Of a stretch of DNA of 64,000 bases, positions 1 through 8,790 are shown piece after piece. The translations under genes were made by a program, and so were the position numbers. Below the pieces are notes generated by a model. It was not told where the DNA came from, did no database searches, and saw only the letters and a list, made by a program, of their open reading frames with translations. The first letter of the stretch is position 1. Every line of letters begins with the position of its first letter. Origin of the DNA: Roseateles sp. DAIF2 (GTDB taxonomy: Bacteria; Pseudomonadota; Gammaproteobacteria; Burkholderiales; Burkholderiaceae_C); assembly GCF_015624425.1 (NCBI RefSeq), contig NZ_CP049919.1, positions 1,054,001 to 1,118,000 on the forward strand. Reading direction: 5' to 3'.

Positions 1-279
1 CGCACAGCCCTTGTAGTCGATGCCGTACTCGGTGTTGTCGTAGCCGATGCGCTTGATCGTGTCGCGCGCCACCTGGATGTAGTCCACATGGGCGTTGGTC
101 GTGATCTCGCCGGCCAGCACGACGAGGCCCGTGTTGCACAGGGTCTCGGCGGCCACGCGGGAAAGCGGGTCCTGGGTGAAGATTGCATCGAGAATCGCGT
201 CCGAGATCTGGTCCGACACCTTGTCGGGGTGACCCTCGGAGACGGATTCCGAAGTAAAGAGAAAATCGCTGCTCGCCAC
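1..279 (-). CDS. metK: S-adenosylmethionine synthetase, N-terminal part
   Basis: Cytoplasmic enzyme that makes S-adenosylmethionine from methionine and ATP. Only the first 93 codons are in the window; the gene continues past base 1 in frame. The translation contains [19 protein letters not shown], the hallmark N-terminal segment of MetK with the conserved ATP-binding His in GHPDK. The GTG at 277-279 is chosen as start because AGGAG (287-291) lies 7 nt upstream and no better start is seen. The gene is divergent from the lipid A acyltransferase pair, an arrangement common in Burkholderiales (family knowledge). Its leader can fold over the ribosome binding site (separate entry). Confidence 0.97.
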   Translation of the reverse strand, partial: MASSDFLFTSESVSEGHPDKVSDQISDAILDAIFTQDPLSRVAAETLCNTGLVVLAGEITTNAHVDYIQVARDTIKRIGYDNTEYGIDYKGCA

Positions 280-330
280 TTTTACACTCCTAGTCATCAG
301 TCCATCGGCGTTGCCGTGCTGGTCAGGAGA
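280..330 (-). promoter_or_regulatory. metK leader with a possible anti-Shine-Dalgarno stem
   Basis: On the minus strand CTCCTG (324-329) can pair with UAGGAG (287-292), which holds the metK Shine-Dalgarno. Between them CGGC/GCCG (306-309 and 313-316) forms a small hairpin with a 3-nt loop. This could mask the ribosome binding site. I do not recognise a known SAM or SAH riboswitch core in it; the regulatory role is inference from the complementarity only. Confidence 0.35.
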
Positions 331-456
331 CGCGGCGAACGCTTTAGCGGCATTTGTAGAGCTTGACAGCCCGGCGGGCTTTCGATGTCTCGATAAGCAC
401 CCGCATCGCCCCGCAAGTTGTCCAAATTAACTCGGCGATGGCCCGATTATAGAAAG

Positions 457-1320
457 ATGTTGCAGCTCTTCCGCGCCTTGTCTCGTTGTCCCCTGTGGCT
501 TTTGCATGGTTTCGGCGCCATGGCCGGCTGGTTGAGCTATCTGCTGTCGCCCAGCTACCGCCGGCGCTTCCAGGCCAATGTGCGCGGCGCCGGACTGACG
601 GCCGCCCAGGCCCGGCCCGCGATCGCCCATGCCGGACGCATGATCGCCGAGCTGCCCTGGCTGTGGCTGCGCCGCGTGCCGCTGGGCCCGGTGGTGCGCT
701 GGGAGGGCGGTGAGCTGGTCGAGACGGCGCTGGCGCAGCAACGCGGCCTGGTGCTGCTGACCCCGCACCTGGGCTGCTTCGAGGTGACGGCCCAGGCCTA
801 TGCCGAGGCCTTCGGCGCGCGGGCGCCGATCACGGTGCTGTTCCGCCCGGCGCGCAAGGCCTGGATGCGCGAGCTGATGGACGGCGCGCGCGAGCGCAAG
901 GACCTGGCCGCCGCGCCGGCCAGCCTGGCCGGTGTGCGCCAGATGCTGCGCGCGCTGCGCCAGGGCCAGACCGTGGGCCTGCTGCCGGACCAGGTGCCGC
1001 CGGACGGCCTGGGCGCCTGGGCGCCGTTCTTCGGCCGGCCTGCCTACACCATGACCCTGGCGGCCAAGCTGTCGATGCAGAGCGGGGCGCCGCTGCTCCT
1101 GATCTGGGGTGAGCGCCTGTCCTGGGGCCGCGGCTATGTGGTGCGGATTGCCGCAGGTCCAAGCCTGCCGGCCGATTCCACGCCAGAATCCGCGGCCGCC
1201 ATCATCAACAAGGCCATGGAAGACCTGATCCGCCTCGCCCCGCAGCAGTACCTCTGGGGCTACCACCGCTACAAGCAGCCGCGCCAGCTGCCGGCCTCCG
1301 CGCCGCAGGAGGCGCGCTGA
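457..1320 (+). CDS. LpxL/HtrB-family lipid A acyltransferase (first of two)
   Basis: Inner-membrane acyltransferase of the lysophospholipid/LpxL-LpxM family, expected to add a secondary acyl chain to lipid A or a related lipid. About 287 residues. The N-terminus is a hydrophobic anchor (WLLHGFGAMAGWLSYLL), followed by the catalytic HX4E motif as HLGCFE and the downstream block LLPDQVPPDGLGAWAPFFG with the conserved FFG. I place the start at the ATG at 457; a TTG at 418 in the same frame would add 13 residues but has no visible ribosome binding site. It is translationally coupled to the next, related gene (TGATG). Which acyl chain or position it uses cannot be told from sequence. Confidence 0.85.
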   Translation: MLQLFRALSRCPLWLLHGFGAMAGWLSYLLSPSYRRRFQANVRGAGLTAAQARPAIAHAGRMIAELPWLWLRRVPLGPVVRWEGGELVETALAQQRGLVLLTPHLGCFEVTAQAYAEAFGARAPITVLFRPARKAWMRELMDGARERKDLAAAPASLAGVRQMLRALRQGQTVGLLPDQVPPDGLGAWAPFFGRPAYTMTLAAKLSMQSGAPLLLIWGERLSWGRGYVVRIAAGPSLPADSTPESAAAIINKAMEDLIRLAPQQYLWGYHRYKQPRQLPASAPQEAR

Positions 1321-2195
1321 TGGGGGCACGCCTGGCGATCGGCCTGATCTGGCTGCTGCATTTCCTGCCGCTGGCCTGGCTGGCGGCGCTGGGTCGCGGC
1401 CTGGGCGCGCTGCTGTGGCGGCTGGCCGGCTCGCGCCGCAAGGTCGCGCTGCGCAATCTGGAGCTGTGCTTTCCCGAGAAGAGCGTGACCGAGCGTGAGG
1501 CGCTGGCGCGCGAGCATTTCGGCTGGCTGGGGCGCAGCTTCCTGGAGCGCGGCCTGCTGTGGTTCGCCTCGCCCGAGCGGCTGCAGCGCCTGGTCCATGT
1601 GAAGGGCAATGTGCATTTCGCCGAGCAGAGCGATGCCTCGGTGATGTGGCTGACGCCGCATTTCGTCGGCCTGGAATGGTCCAGCCCGGCGCTGATGCTG
1701 AACCAGAGCAATCCCGGCGTCAGCGTCTACCAGACCCAGAGCAATGCGGTGTTCGACGCGCAGATCCTGGCCGGCCGCTCGCGCTTCGGCCAGAACGCGC
1801 TGTTCGACCGCCAGGAGGGCATTCGCCCGGTGATCCGGCTGATCCGCCAGGGCTACGCCTTCGTCAACCTGCCGGACATGGACTTCGGCGACAAGGACTC
1901 CGCCTTCGTGCCCTTCTTCGGCGTGCCGGCCTGCACCCTGCTGGCGCCGGGGCGCATGGCCTACAGCCTGAAGATGAAGGTGCAGCCGGTCGTGATCACG
2001 ATGTTGCCCGGCGGTCGGGGCTACGAGGTCGAGCTGGAGGAGCCCTGGGCCGACTACCCCAGCGCCGATGCCGAGGCCGATGCGCTGCGCCTGAACCGCT
2101 GGCTGGAGGCGCGCATCCGCGAGCGGCCGGCGCAGTACCTGTGGGTGCACAAGCGCTTCAAGACCCGGCCGCCCGGCGAGCCCTCGCTGTACTGA
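1320..2195 (+). CDS. LpxL/HtrB-family lipid A acyltransferase (second of two)
   Basis: Second acyltransferase of the same family, 291 residues, whose ATG overlaps the TGA of the gene before it. It has an N-terminal membrane anchor (LIWLLHFLPLAWLAALGRGLGALL), the HX4E catalytic motif as HFVGLE, and the PDMDFG...VPFFG block typical of LpxL. The C-terminus QYLWVHKRFKTRP is also family-typical. A pair of diverged copies in tandem suggests the two act on different positions or acyl donors of lipid A (inference). It lies directly upstream of dapF in what looks like one operon. Confidence 0.88.
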   Translation: MGARLAIGLIWLLHFLPLAWLAALGRGLGALLWRLAGSRRKVALRNLELCFPEKSVTEREALAREHFGWLGRSFLERGLLWFASPERLQRLVHVKGNVHFAEQSDASVMWLTPHFVGLEWSSPALMLNQSNPGVSVYQTQSNAVFDAQILAGRSRFGQNALFDRQEGIRPVIRLIRQGYAFVNLPDMDFGDKDSAFVPFFGVPACTLLAPGRMAYSLKMKVQPVVITMLPGGRGYEVELEEPWADYPSADAEADALRLNRWLEARIRERPAQYLWVHKRFKTRPPGEPSLY

Positions 2196-2219
2196 ATGGA
2201 CGCACGCGATAATCCGCCC

Positions 2220-3077
2220 ATGAAATTGCGCTTCACCAAGATGCAGGGCGCCGGCAACGACTTCGTCGTGATCGACGCGACCGAGGTCCCGCTGGCCCTG
2301 GACGAGAGCCAGCTGCGTCGGCTGGGCGACCGCCGCTTCGGCGTCGGCTGCGACCAGATCCTGGTGATCGAGAAGAGCGCCACCCCGGGCGTGGACTTCC
2401 GCTACCGCATCTTCAACAACGACGGCGACGAGGTCGAGCATTGCGGCAACGGCGCGCGCTGCTTCGTGCGCTATGTGGTGGACAAGGGCCTGTCGGAAAA
2501 GCGCCGCATCAGGGTCGAGACGGTCAATGCGCTGCTCGAGTTGAATCTGCGCGAGGACGGCCGCGTCACGGTGGACATGGGTGCGCCGATCTTCGAGCCG
2601 GCGCGCGTGCCCTTCGAGGCGCAAGGCCTGACCCCGCGGCGCGAGGGCGATTTCGAGCTGTGGCCGCTGGACGGGCTGGACGCCGAGGTGGCGGTGCTGT
2701 CGATGGGCAACCCGCATGCGGTGCAGCGCGTGGCCGATGTCGAGACGGCGCCGGTGCTGAGCCTGGGGCCGAAGGTCGAAGCGCATGCGCGCTTCCCGCG
2801 CAAGGTCAATGCCGGTTTCCTGCAGGTGATCGACCGCGGCCATGTCAAGCTGCGTGTGTTCGAGCGCGGCGCCGGCGAGACCCTGGCCTGCGGCACCGGG
2901 GCCTGCGCGGCCGTGGTGGCCGGCATCCGGCTCGGCTGGCTGGACGAGAAGGTGGACGTGCAGGCGCGCGGCGGCCTGCTGACGATCGAATGGGCGGGCC
3001 CGAGCCAGGGCCCGGCCGCGCCGGTGCTGATGACCGGCCCGGCCCAGATGGTTTTTGACGGAGAGATCGAGCTGTGA
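2220..3077 (+). CDS. dapF: diaminopimelate epimerase
   Basis: Converts LL- to meso-diaminopimelate for lysine and peptidoglycan synthesis; cytoplasmic, cofactor-free. 285 residues from the ATG at 2220, which gives the canonical start [15 protein letters not shown]; an ATG at 2196 would add eight residues without family support. Both catalytic cysteines are present: Cys75 in EHCGNGARC and Cys224 in LACGTGACA. Its stop overlaps the GTG start of the DUF484 gene (GTGA). The order acyltransferases - dapF - DUF484 - xerC is a widespread proteobacterial arrangement. Confidence 0.97.
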   Translation: MKLRFTKMQGAGNDFVVIDATEVPLALDESQLRRLGDRRFGVGCDQILVIEKSATPGVDFRYRIFNNDGDEVEHCGNGARCFVRYVVDKGLSEKRRIRVETVNALLELNLREDGRVTVDMGAPIFEPARVPFEAQGLTPRREGDFELWPLDGLDAEVAVLSMGNPHAVQRVADVETAPVLSLGPKVEAHARFPRKVNAGFLQVIDRGHVKLRVFERGAGETLACGTGACAAVVAGIRLGWLDEKVDVQARGGLLTIEWAGPSQGPAAPVLMTGPAQMVFDGEIEL

Positions 3078-3781
3078 GCATTGAAGGCATTACCGAGCAG
3101 GACATCGCGGACTTCCTGGGCAACACGCCGGGCTTCTTCGAGCGCCATGCCGAGCTGCTCGCCAGCGTGCAACTGAGCCATCCGCATGGCCAGCGCGCGG
3201 TGTCGCTGCAGGAGCGCCAGGCCGAGATGCTGCGCGACAAGATCAAGGGCCTGGAGCACAAGATCATCGAGATGATCCGCAACGGCCAGGAGAACGTCTC
3301 GATCGCCGACCGCCTGCACCGCTGGACCCTGGCGCTGATGCGCACCCAGGAGCCGGCCCAGGTGCCGGCCGTGCTGCTGCAGCAGCTGCGCCACGAGTTC
3401 ATGATCCCGCATGCCGGCCTGCGCCTGTGGGGCATCGACGAGGCCCATGCCGGCGCCGAGTTCGCGCAGCCGGTCAGCCAGGATGTGCGCAGCTTCGCGA
3501 CCAGCCTGAACCAGCCCTATTGCGGCGTCAACTCGGGCTTCGAGGCCGCGCGCTGGCTGGCCGACGAGCAGGGCCATGGCGTGACCTCGCTGGCCCTGAT
3601 CCCGCTGAGCCATGGCAACCCGGCCCAGGCCTTCGGCCTCTTGGTGCTGGGCTCGCCCGACCCGACCCGCTACACGGCCGAGATGGGCACCGAATTCCTG
3701 GCCCGCATCGGCGAGCTGGCCAGCGCCGGCCTGGTGCGCCTGCTGCCGGCCGCGACCCGCGATGGCGGCCGCGCTGATTGA
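3074..3781 (+). CDS. DUF484 family protein
   Basis: Protein of 235 residues in the conserved dapF-xerC intergenic position. It starts with the DUF484 signature [18 protein letters not shown], then a predicted helical segment ([22 protein letters not shown], residues about 45-65) that is probably coiled coil, then a GAF-like C-terminal half ending in a [18 protein letters not shown] block. GTG start overlaps the dapF stop. The biochemical function of DUF484 is not established; the coupling to dapF and xerC is the only contextual hint. Confidence 0.9.
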   Translation: MSIEGITEQDIADFLGNTPGFFERHAELLASVQLSHPHGQRAVSLQERQAEMLRDKIKGLEHKIIEMIRNGQENVSIADRLHRWTLALMRTQEPAQVPAVLLQQLRHEFMIPHAGLRLWGIDEAHAGAEFAQPVSQDVRSFATSLNQPYCGVNSGFEAARWLADEQGHGVTSLALIPLSHGNPAQAFGLLVLGSPDPTRYTAEMGTEFLARIGELASAGLVRLLPAATRDGGRAD

Positions 3782-4688
3782 GCCGCTGCAGCGTTATCTG
3801 GAGCATGCCCATGTGCAGCGCCGCCTGGCCGGCCGCACGCTGAGCATCTATCGGGACGCGCTGACGCGCCTGCAGGGCCTGGCCGAGGCCGATGGCGTCG
3901 ACCTGCTGCGCCTGCAGCAGGCGCAGGCGCGGCGCTGGGTCGCGCGCCTGCATGCCGAGGGCCTGTCGCCGCGCAGCCTGGCGCTGCAGCTGTCGGCCTG
4001 GCGCGGCCTGTACCGCTGGCTGGGCGGTGAACGCCTGGTCGGCCACAACCCGATCGACGGCCTGCGCGCGCCCAAGGCGGCCAAGCCGCTGCCGAAGGCG
4101 CTGGACGTCGACGCGGCGGTGCAGCTGGCCGAGCATGCGGAGCCCGAGCGCGATCCGGGCCTGGAGGCGCGCGACGCCTGCATCGTCGAGCTGCTGTACG
4201 GCTGCGGCCTGCGCGTCGGCGAGCTGGTGGGCCTGGATGTGCAGGCCGGACGCGCGGCGCGCGGCTGGATCGATGCCCAGGCCGGCGAGGCCCAGGTGCT
4301 GGGCAAGGGCGAGAAGCGTCGCAGCGTGCCGCTGGGCGGCGCGGCGCTGAGGGCGCTGCAGGCCTGGCTGGCGCAGCGGCCGCGGCTGGCGCGCGCGGAC
4401 GAGCCGGCCCTGCTGGTCGGCGCGCGCGGTGGTCGCCTGGGCGAATCGCAGGTGCGTCTGATGCTGAAGGCGCGCGCGCTGGCGGCCGGCATGCCGGCCC
4501 ATGTGCATCCGCACATGCTGCGCCATTCCTTCGCCTCGCACCTGCTGCAGTCCAGCGGCGACCTGCGCGCGGTGCAGGAGCTGCTGGGTCATGCCCATAT
4601 CGCCACCACCCAGGTCTATACCAAGCTGGACTTCCAGCATCTGGCCAAGGTCTACGATGCCGCGCATCCGCGCGCCAAGAAGAAATAA
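3762..4688 (+). CDS. xerC: tyrosine recombinase XerC
   Basis: Site-specific recombinase that with XerD resolves chromosome dimers at dif. 308 residues from the ATG at 3762, giving [21 protein letters not shown]; the start overlaps the DUF484 gene by 20 nt. N-terminal SAM-like core-binding domain (about 1-105), C-terminal catalytic domain with all expected residues: Arg151 (GLRVGEL), Lys182 (GKGEK), His251 and Arg254 (HMLRHSF), His277 (LLGHAH) and nucleophile Tyr286 (VYTKLD). No phage or integron features are nearby, so the housekeeping XerC role is favoured over an element integrase. Confidence 0.95.
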   Translation: MAAALIEPLQRYLEHAHVQRRLAGRTLSIYRDALTRLQGLAEADGVDLLRLQQAQARRWVARLHAEGLSPRSLALQLSAWRGLYRWLGGERLVGHNPIDGLRAPKAAKPLPKALDVDAAVQLAEHAEPERDPGLEARDACIVELLYGCGLRVGELVGLDVQAGRAARGWIDAQAGEAQVLGKGEKRRSVPLGGAALRALQAWLAQRPRLARADEPALLVGARGGRLGESQVRLMLKARALAAGMPAHVHPHMLRHSFASHLLQSSGDLRAVQELLGHAHIATTQVYTKLDFQHLAKVYDAAHPRAKKK

Positions 4689-4704
4689 GCAAGCAACCCA
4701 GATC

Positions 4705-6255
4705 ATGAAACCGAAAGATCGCTACTGCCTGGTCTCCTCCCTGCTGGCGCTGGCCGGTGCTGCCCAGGCGCAGACCGAGGCTCCGACCGAGTCGGTCCTG
4801 CCGCGCCCGGGCTTCCTGCAGGCCCAGCCGGCCGCGATCGAGGTCAACTGGACGCCGCTGAAGCTGCCCACCAACGAGCGCATCGCGCTGCTGGGCGCCA
4901 GCTATCTGGTGGCGATGAACGAGGACTGGGGCATCGGCCCGAGCTTCTACGGCGCGGCCAAGGGCAACTTCGGCGGCATCTTCACGGTCGGTTTCACCGC
5001 GCAGCGGCGCTGGCGCCTGGGCAATGATCTGCATGCGGCGGCCGGCGTCTACGCCGGCGCCGGCGGCGGCCTGAGCTCGGACAAGGTGCGCTTCGGCGGC
5101 GGCCTGATGCTGCGTCCCGAGCTGTCGCTGCGGCGCGAGTTCGGCAACTGGTACAGCGGCGTCTCGCTGGCCCATACCACCTTCCCGAACGGCCGCGGCA
5201 ACGTCAAGGACACGACCTTGGGCTTCGTGCTCGGTTATTCGGACGGCTTCGTCAGCTATGCGCCGACCGAGTCCGGCCGCCGCGTCGAGACCCTGCGCCG
5301 CAGCGGCTTGGGCTTCGACGAGGTGAGCCTGAGCGTGGGCAGCTACAGCCCGCGCAGCGGCGCGAAGAACCGCGGCGGCTCGCCGGCGCGGCGCGTCGGC
5401 AAGGCCGGCGGCATGCTGCGCCAGTATGTGACCGAGGGCGCCTGGTGGGGCCTGGAGGCCGCCGGCGCGGCGCAGGGCGGCGCCGACGGCTATATGGAGG
5501 TGCTGCTGGGCCTGGGCCAGGACTATGGCCTGGGCGGCAACCAGAAGCTGCGCGCCGGCTGGCATGTGGCGACCGGCCTGGGCGGCGGCGGCGACATCGA
5601 CACCGGCAACGGCTGGCTGGTCAAGGGCGGCCCGACCCTGCGCTGGAAGACGCCCTGGGGCCCCAGCCTGCATCTGGATGCGGGCGTGATGGGCTCGCTG
5701 ACCGGCAGCTTCAAGTCCACCTATGCGCGCGTCAGCCTGGGCCTGCCGCTGGACCAGGGCAGCGGCGTATTCGGCCAGCCCAACGACGCGCCCGGCGTGG
5801 TGCGCACCCAGACCGTCTACGCCAGCCTGCAGCGTCTGTCCAAGGTGCGCTTCAAGGACGGCCGCCAGGAGAACGTCGGCCATCTGGCGATGGTGCTGAC
5901 GCGCGACCTGGGCTCGAATCTCTACGGCGTGGCGCAGGCCGGCAGCGCCGCCTTCGGCAGCGCCGGGGCCTATTCCTTCGGCCTGTTCGGTCTGGGCGTG
6001 CAGGGCAAGCCCTGGGCGCGCGGCCCGAAGATCGGCGCCGAGATGATGGTCGGCGCGGCCGGCGGCGGCGGCGTCGCGATCAGCGGCGGCGCGGCGGCGC
6101 AGGCCGAGGCCTGGGCGCAATGGGAGTTCGGCGCGCAGGACCGCATCCGGCTGCGCACCGGCGTCGGCCAATGGCGCTCGCTGCGCGGCCAGACGCAGAG
6201 CACACCGCTGGTCAACGTCTCGCTGGGCTATGCCTTCGGCGCGGTGACCCGCTGA
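4705..6255 (+). CDS. predicted outer-membrane beta-barrel protein, unknown function
   Basis: 516 residues. A short signal peptide (LVSSLLALAGAAQAQ, cleavage after AQA) is followed by a Gly- and aromatic-rich sequence with alternating hydrophobic residues and a terminal strand VNVSLGYAFGAVTR, all consistent with an outer-membrane barrel. Repeated segments such as YAGAGGGLSSDKVRFGGGL look like strand-turn-strand units. Start chosen at the ATG at 4705, 17 nt after the xerC stop. I do not recognise the family or a ligand. It may share the xerC transcript or have its own promoter; none is obvious in the short gap. Confidence 0.75.
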   Translation: MKPKDRYCLVSSLLALAGAAQAQTEAPTESVLPRPGFLQAQPAAIEVNWTPLKLPTNERIALLGASYLVAMNEDWGIGPSFYGAAKGNFGGIFTVGFTAQRRWRLGNDLHAAAGVYAGAGGGLSSDKVRFGGGLMLRPELSLRREFGNWYSGVSLAHTTFPNGRGNVKDTTLGFVLGYSDGFVSYAPTESGRRVETLRRSGLGFDEVSLSVGSYSPRSGAKNRGGSPARRVGKAGGMLRQYVTEGAWWGLEAAGAAQGGADGYMEVLLGLGQDYGLGGNQKLRAGWHVATGLGGGGDIDTGNGWLVKGGPTLRWKTPWGPSLHLDAGVMGSLTGSFKSTYARVSLGLPLDQGSGVFGQPNDAPGVVRTQTVYASLQRLSKVRFKDGRQENVGHLAMVLTRDLGSNLYGVAQAGSAAFGSAGAYSFGLFGLGVQGKPWARGPKIGAEMMVGAAGGGGVAISGGAAAQAEAWAQWEFGAQDRIRLRTGVGQWRSLRGQTQSTPLVNVSLGYAFGAVTR

Positions 6256-6284
6256 GGGCGTTTGCCGGCTGAGACAATGCCGGC

Positions 6285-7469
6285 ATGAAAGTCATTCGTC
6301 TTCGTGCGGGCCGTGAGCGCTCGCTGCAGCGCCGCCATCCCTGGGTGTTCGAGAGCTCGATCGAGAAGGGGCGCGCCGATCCTGGCGAGACGGTGCGGGT
6401 GGATTCGTCCGAGGGCCAGTTCCTGGCCTGGGCCGCCTTCAGCCCCAGCTCGCAGATCCGGCTGCGCGCCTGGAGCTTCGATCCGGCCGAGCGCATCGAC
6501 GCCGCCTTCTTCGAGCGGCGCGTGGCCGCGGCGCTGGCGATGCGCGCGCGCCTGGCGGTGGACTCCGATGCGGTGCGCCTGGTGCATGGCGAGGCCGATG
6601 GCCTGCCTGGCCTGATCGTCGACCGCTACGGCGACACCCTGGTGGCGCAGTTCGGCAGCGCCGGCGTCGAGCGCTGGAAGGCGGTGCTGGTCGAGACGCT
6701 GCTGAAGCAGACCGGCCTGAGCCGCTTCTACGAGCGCTCCGACGCCAGCGTGCGCGGCCTCGAGGGCCTGCCCGAGCAGACCGGCTGGCTGGCCGGCGAT
6801 GGCGCGACCGAGCTGACGATCCGCGAGCACGACTGGCGCCTGAGCCTGGACATCGCGACCGGCCACAAGACCGGCTACTACCTGGACCAGCGCGACAACC
6901 GGCGCCGCTTCGCCGAGGTGGTGCGCCATTTCGACTGCAAGAAAGTCCTGAACTGCTACAGCTATACCGGCGGCTTCTCGGTCGCGGCGCTGGCCGGCGG
7001 GGCCGAGCGGGTGATCAGCGTCGATTCCTCGGCGCCGGCGCTGCAGCGCGCGGTGCAGCATGTGGCGCTGAACGGCTTCGACGCGGCGCGCCACGAGGCG
7101 CGCGATGCCGACGTCAACCAGACCCTGCGCGCGCTGCTGGAGGCCGGCGAGACCTTCGATGCGATCGTGCTGGACCCACCCAAGTTCGCGCCCACCGCGG
7201 CCCATGCCGAGCGCGCCGCGCGCGCCTACAAGGACATCAACCGCCTGGGCCTGAAGCTGCTGGCACCGGGCGGGCTGCTGTTCACCTTCTCCTGCTCGGG
7301 CGGGGTGGGGCTGGAGCTGTTTCACAAGATCGTCGCCGGCGCCGGCCTGGATGCGCCGGCCGACGGCTACATCCTGGAGCGCGTGGCCGCGGCGCCCGAT
7401 CATCCGCAGACCATCTGCTTCCCCGAGGGCGATTACCTGAAGGGCCTGCTGGTGCTGAAGCGCGGCTGA
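6285..7469 (+). CDS. rlmI: 23S rRNA (cytosine-5) methyltransferase, RlmI type
   Basis: SAM-dependent methyltransferase of the RlmI family (m5C1962 of 23S rRNA in E. coli). 394 residues: N-terminal PUA-like domain (VIRLRAGRERSLQRRHPWVF), a central EEHD-type domain, then a Rossmann fold with SAM-binding VLNCYSYTGGFSVAALAGGA, catalytic-site DPPKFAP and FSCSGGV with the conserved Cys. The start matches the family. It stands alone between the outer-membrane gene and cfa; 29 nt separate it from the former. Confidence 0.93.
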   Translation: MKVIRLRAGRERSLQRRHPWVFESSIEKGRADPGETVRVDSSEGQFLAWAAFSPSSQIRLRAWSFDPAERIDAAFFERRVAAALAMRARLAVDSDAVRLVHGEADGLPGLIVDRYGDTLVAQFGSAGVERWKAVLVETLLKQTGLSRFYERSDASVRGLEGLPEQTGWLAGDGATELTIREHDWRLSLDIATGHKTGYYLDQRDNRRRFAEVVRHFDCKKVLNCYSYTGGFSVAALAGGAERVISVDSSAPALQRAVQHVALNGFDAARHEARDADVNQTLRALLEAGETFDAIVLDPPKFAPTAAHAERAARAYKDINRLGLKLLAPGGLLFTFSCSGGVGLELFHKIVAGAGLDAPADGYILERVAAAPDHPQTICFPEGDYLKGLLVLKRG

Positions 7470-7477
7470 GCCCGCCG

Positions 7478-7492
7478 ATAGCGGTCCGCTAT
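7478..7492. promoter_or_regulatory. perfect 15-bp palindrome between rlmI and cfa
   Basis: ATAGCGGTCCGCTAT has 7-bp arms around one base, 9 nt after the rlmI stop and 113 nt before the cfa start. There is no T-run, so an operator or RNA hairpin is as likely as a terminator. Protein partner unknown. Confidence 0.3.
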
Positions 7493-7605
7493 GCCCCGCT
7501 GCGATGCAATGAATTGACCGCGGCGCCCGCGGCTTGGCACAGTCGGTGCTAGAACCCGCAGGGTCGATATCGGCATTGATGATTCATTCATGCATCGGGG
7601 CAGGC

Positions 7606-8790
7606 ATGGACGGAGAACTGGTCAAGGGCAAGATGGGCGGCAGTGATCTGCCCGACGGGCGCGATGCGGACTGGGCGCTGCTGTCGCGCTGGCTGGCGCT
7701 GGCGGATGTGCGGCTCGGCGGCGACCGGCCCTGGGACATGCTGCTGCATGAGCCGACCCTGGCCCGGCGGCTGCTGGGCGGCGGTTCGCTGGCGCTGGGC
7801 GAGTCCTATATGGACGGGCTGTGGAGCTGCGAGCGGCTGGACCTGCTGTTTGAGCGCCTGATCACGGCGCGCCTGGGCGAGCGGCTGCGCTCGCCGCTGG
7901 AGCGGTTCCATGTGCTGAAGGCGCGGCTGTTCAATCTGCAGACGCGCCGGCGCGCCTGGCAGGTCGGCGAGCAGCATTACGACCTGGGCAACGAGTTCTA
8001 CCGCGCGATGCTGGACGAGCGCATGACCTACACTTGCGCCTACTGGCAGGGCGGGCCGGGCGAGGCGCCCGCGCCGAGCCTGGCGGCCGCGCAGGAGCGC
8101 AAGCTCGATCTGGTCTGCCGCAAGCTGGGGCTGCGGCCGGGCATGCGGCTGCTGGACATTGGTTGCGGCTGGGGCAGCCTGATGCGCTTCGCGGCGGAGC
8201 GCTACGGCGTCTCCTGCGTCGGCGTGACGATCTCGGCCGAGCAGGCGGCGCTGGGCGGCGAGCTCTGCGCGGGTCTGCCGGTGGAGTTCCGGCTGCAGGA
8301 CTACCGGCGGCTGGACGAGCGCTTCGACCGCATCGCCAGCCTGGGCATGTTCGAGCATGTGGGCCACAAGAATATGGGCGACTACATGGCGGTGGTGCGA
8401 CGCTGTCTGGCCGACGACGGCCTGTTCCTGCTGCACACGATCGGCCGCAACGACAGCGCCCATGGCACCGACCCCTGGATCCACCGCTACATCTTCCCGA
8501 ACGGCGAGCTGCCCAGCATCGCGCGCATCGGCCGCGCCTGCGAGGCGCATTTCGTCGTCGAGGATCTGCACAACTTCGGCGCCGATTACGACCTGACCCT
8601 GATGGCCTGGCATGAGCGCTTCGAGGCCGCCTGGCCGCGCTTTGCCGACCAGCTGGGCGAGCGCTTCCACCGCATGTGGCGCTACTACCTGCTGTGCAGC
8701 GCCGCGGCCTTCCGGGTGCGCGACATCCAGCTGTGGCAATGGGTGCTGTCGCCGCGCGGCGTGCCCGGGGGCTACAGGCGTCCCGGTTGA
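7606..8790 (+). CDS. cfa: cyclopropane-fatty-acyl-phospholipid synthase family protein
   Basis: SAM-dependent enzyme of the CFA synthase family, which methylenates cis double bonds of membrane phospholipid acyl chains at the inner face of the membrane. About 394 residues, close to E. coli Cfa (382). An N-terminal lipid-binding region is followed by GEQHYDLGNEFYRAMLD (family signature), the SAM motif LLDIGCGWGSLMRF (about residues 182-195), and EHVGHKNMGDYM containing the catalytic-region Glu/His. Start set at ATG 7606 because GGGGCAGG lies just upstream; in-frame ATG 7579 and TTG 7534 are alternatives. The 3' end overlaps the convergent Lrp gene by 19 nt. Confidence 0.9.
   Translation: MDGELVKGKMGGSDLPDGRDADWALLSRWLALADVRLGGDRPWDMLLHEPTLARRLLGGGSLALGESYMDGLWSCERLDLLFERLITARLGERLRSPLERFHVLKARLFNLQTRRRAWQVGEQHYDLGNEFYRAMLDERMTYTCAYWQGGPGEAPAPSLAAAQERKLDLVCRKLGLRPGMRLLDIGCGWGSLMRFAAERYGVSCVGVTISAEQAALGGELCAGLPVEFRLQDYRRLDERFDRIASLGMFEHVGHKNMGDYMAVVRRCLADDGLFLLHTIGRNDSAHGTDPWIHRYIFPNGELPSIARIGRACEAHFVVEDLHNFGADYDLTLMAWHERFEAAWPRFADQLGERFHRMWRYYLLCSAAAFRVRDIQLWQWVLSPRGVPGGYRRPG

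Noticed and set aside
280..420. Known SAM or SAH riboswitch upstream of metK
   Set aside because: I looked for the conserved cores of SAM-I, SAM-II and SAH classes and did not see them. Only a generic anti-Shine-Dalgarno pairing remains.
3762..4688. Integrase of a genomic island
   Set aside because: The tyrosine recombinase sits in the conserved dapF-DUF484-xerC context with XerC-type motifs and no attachment repeats nearby.
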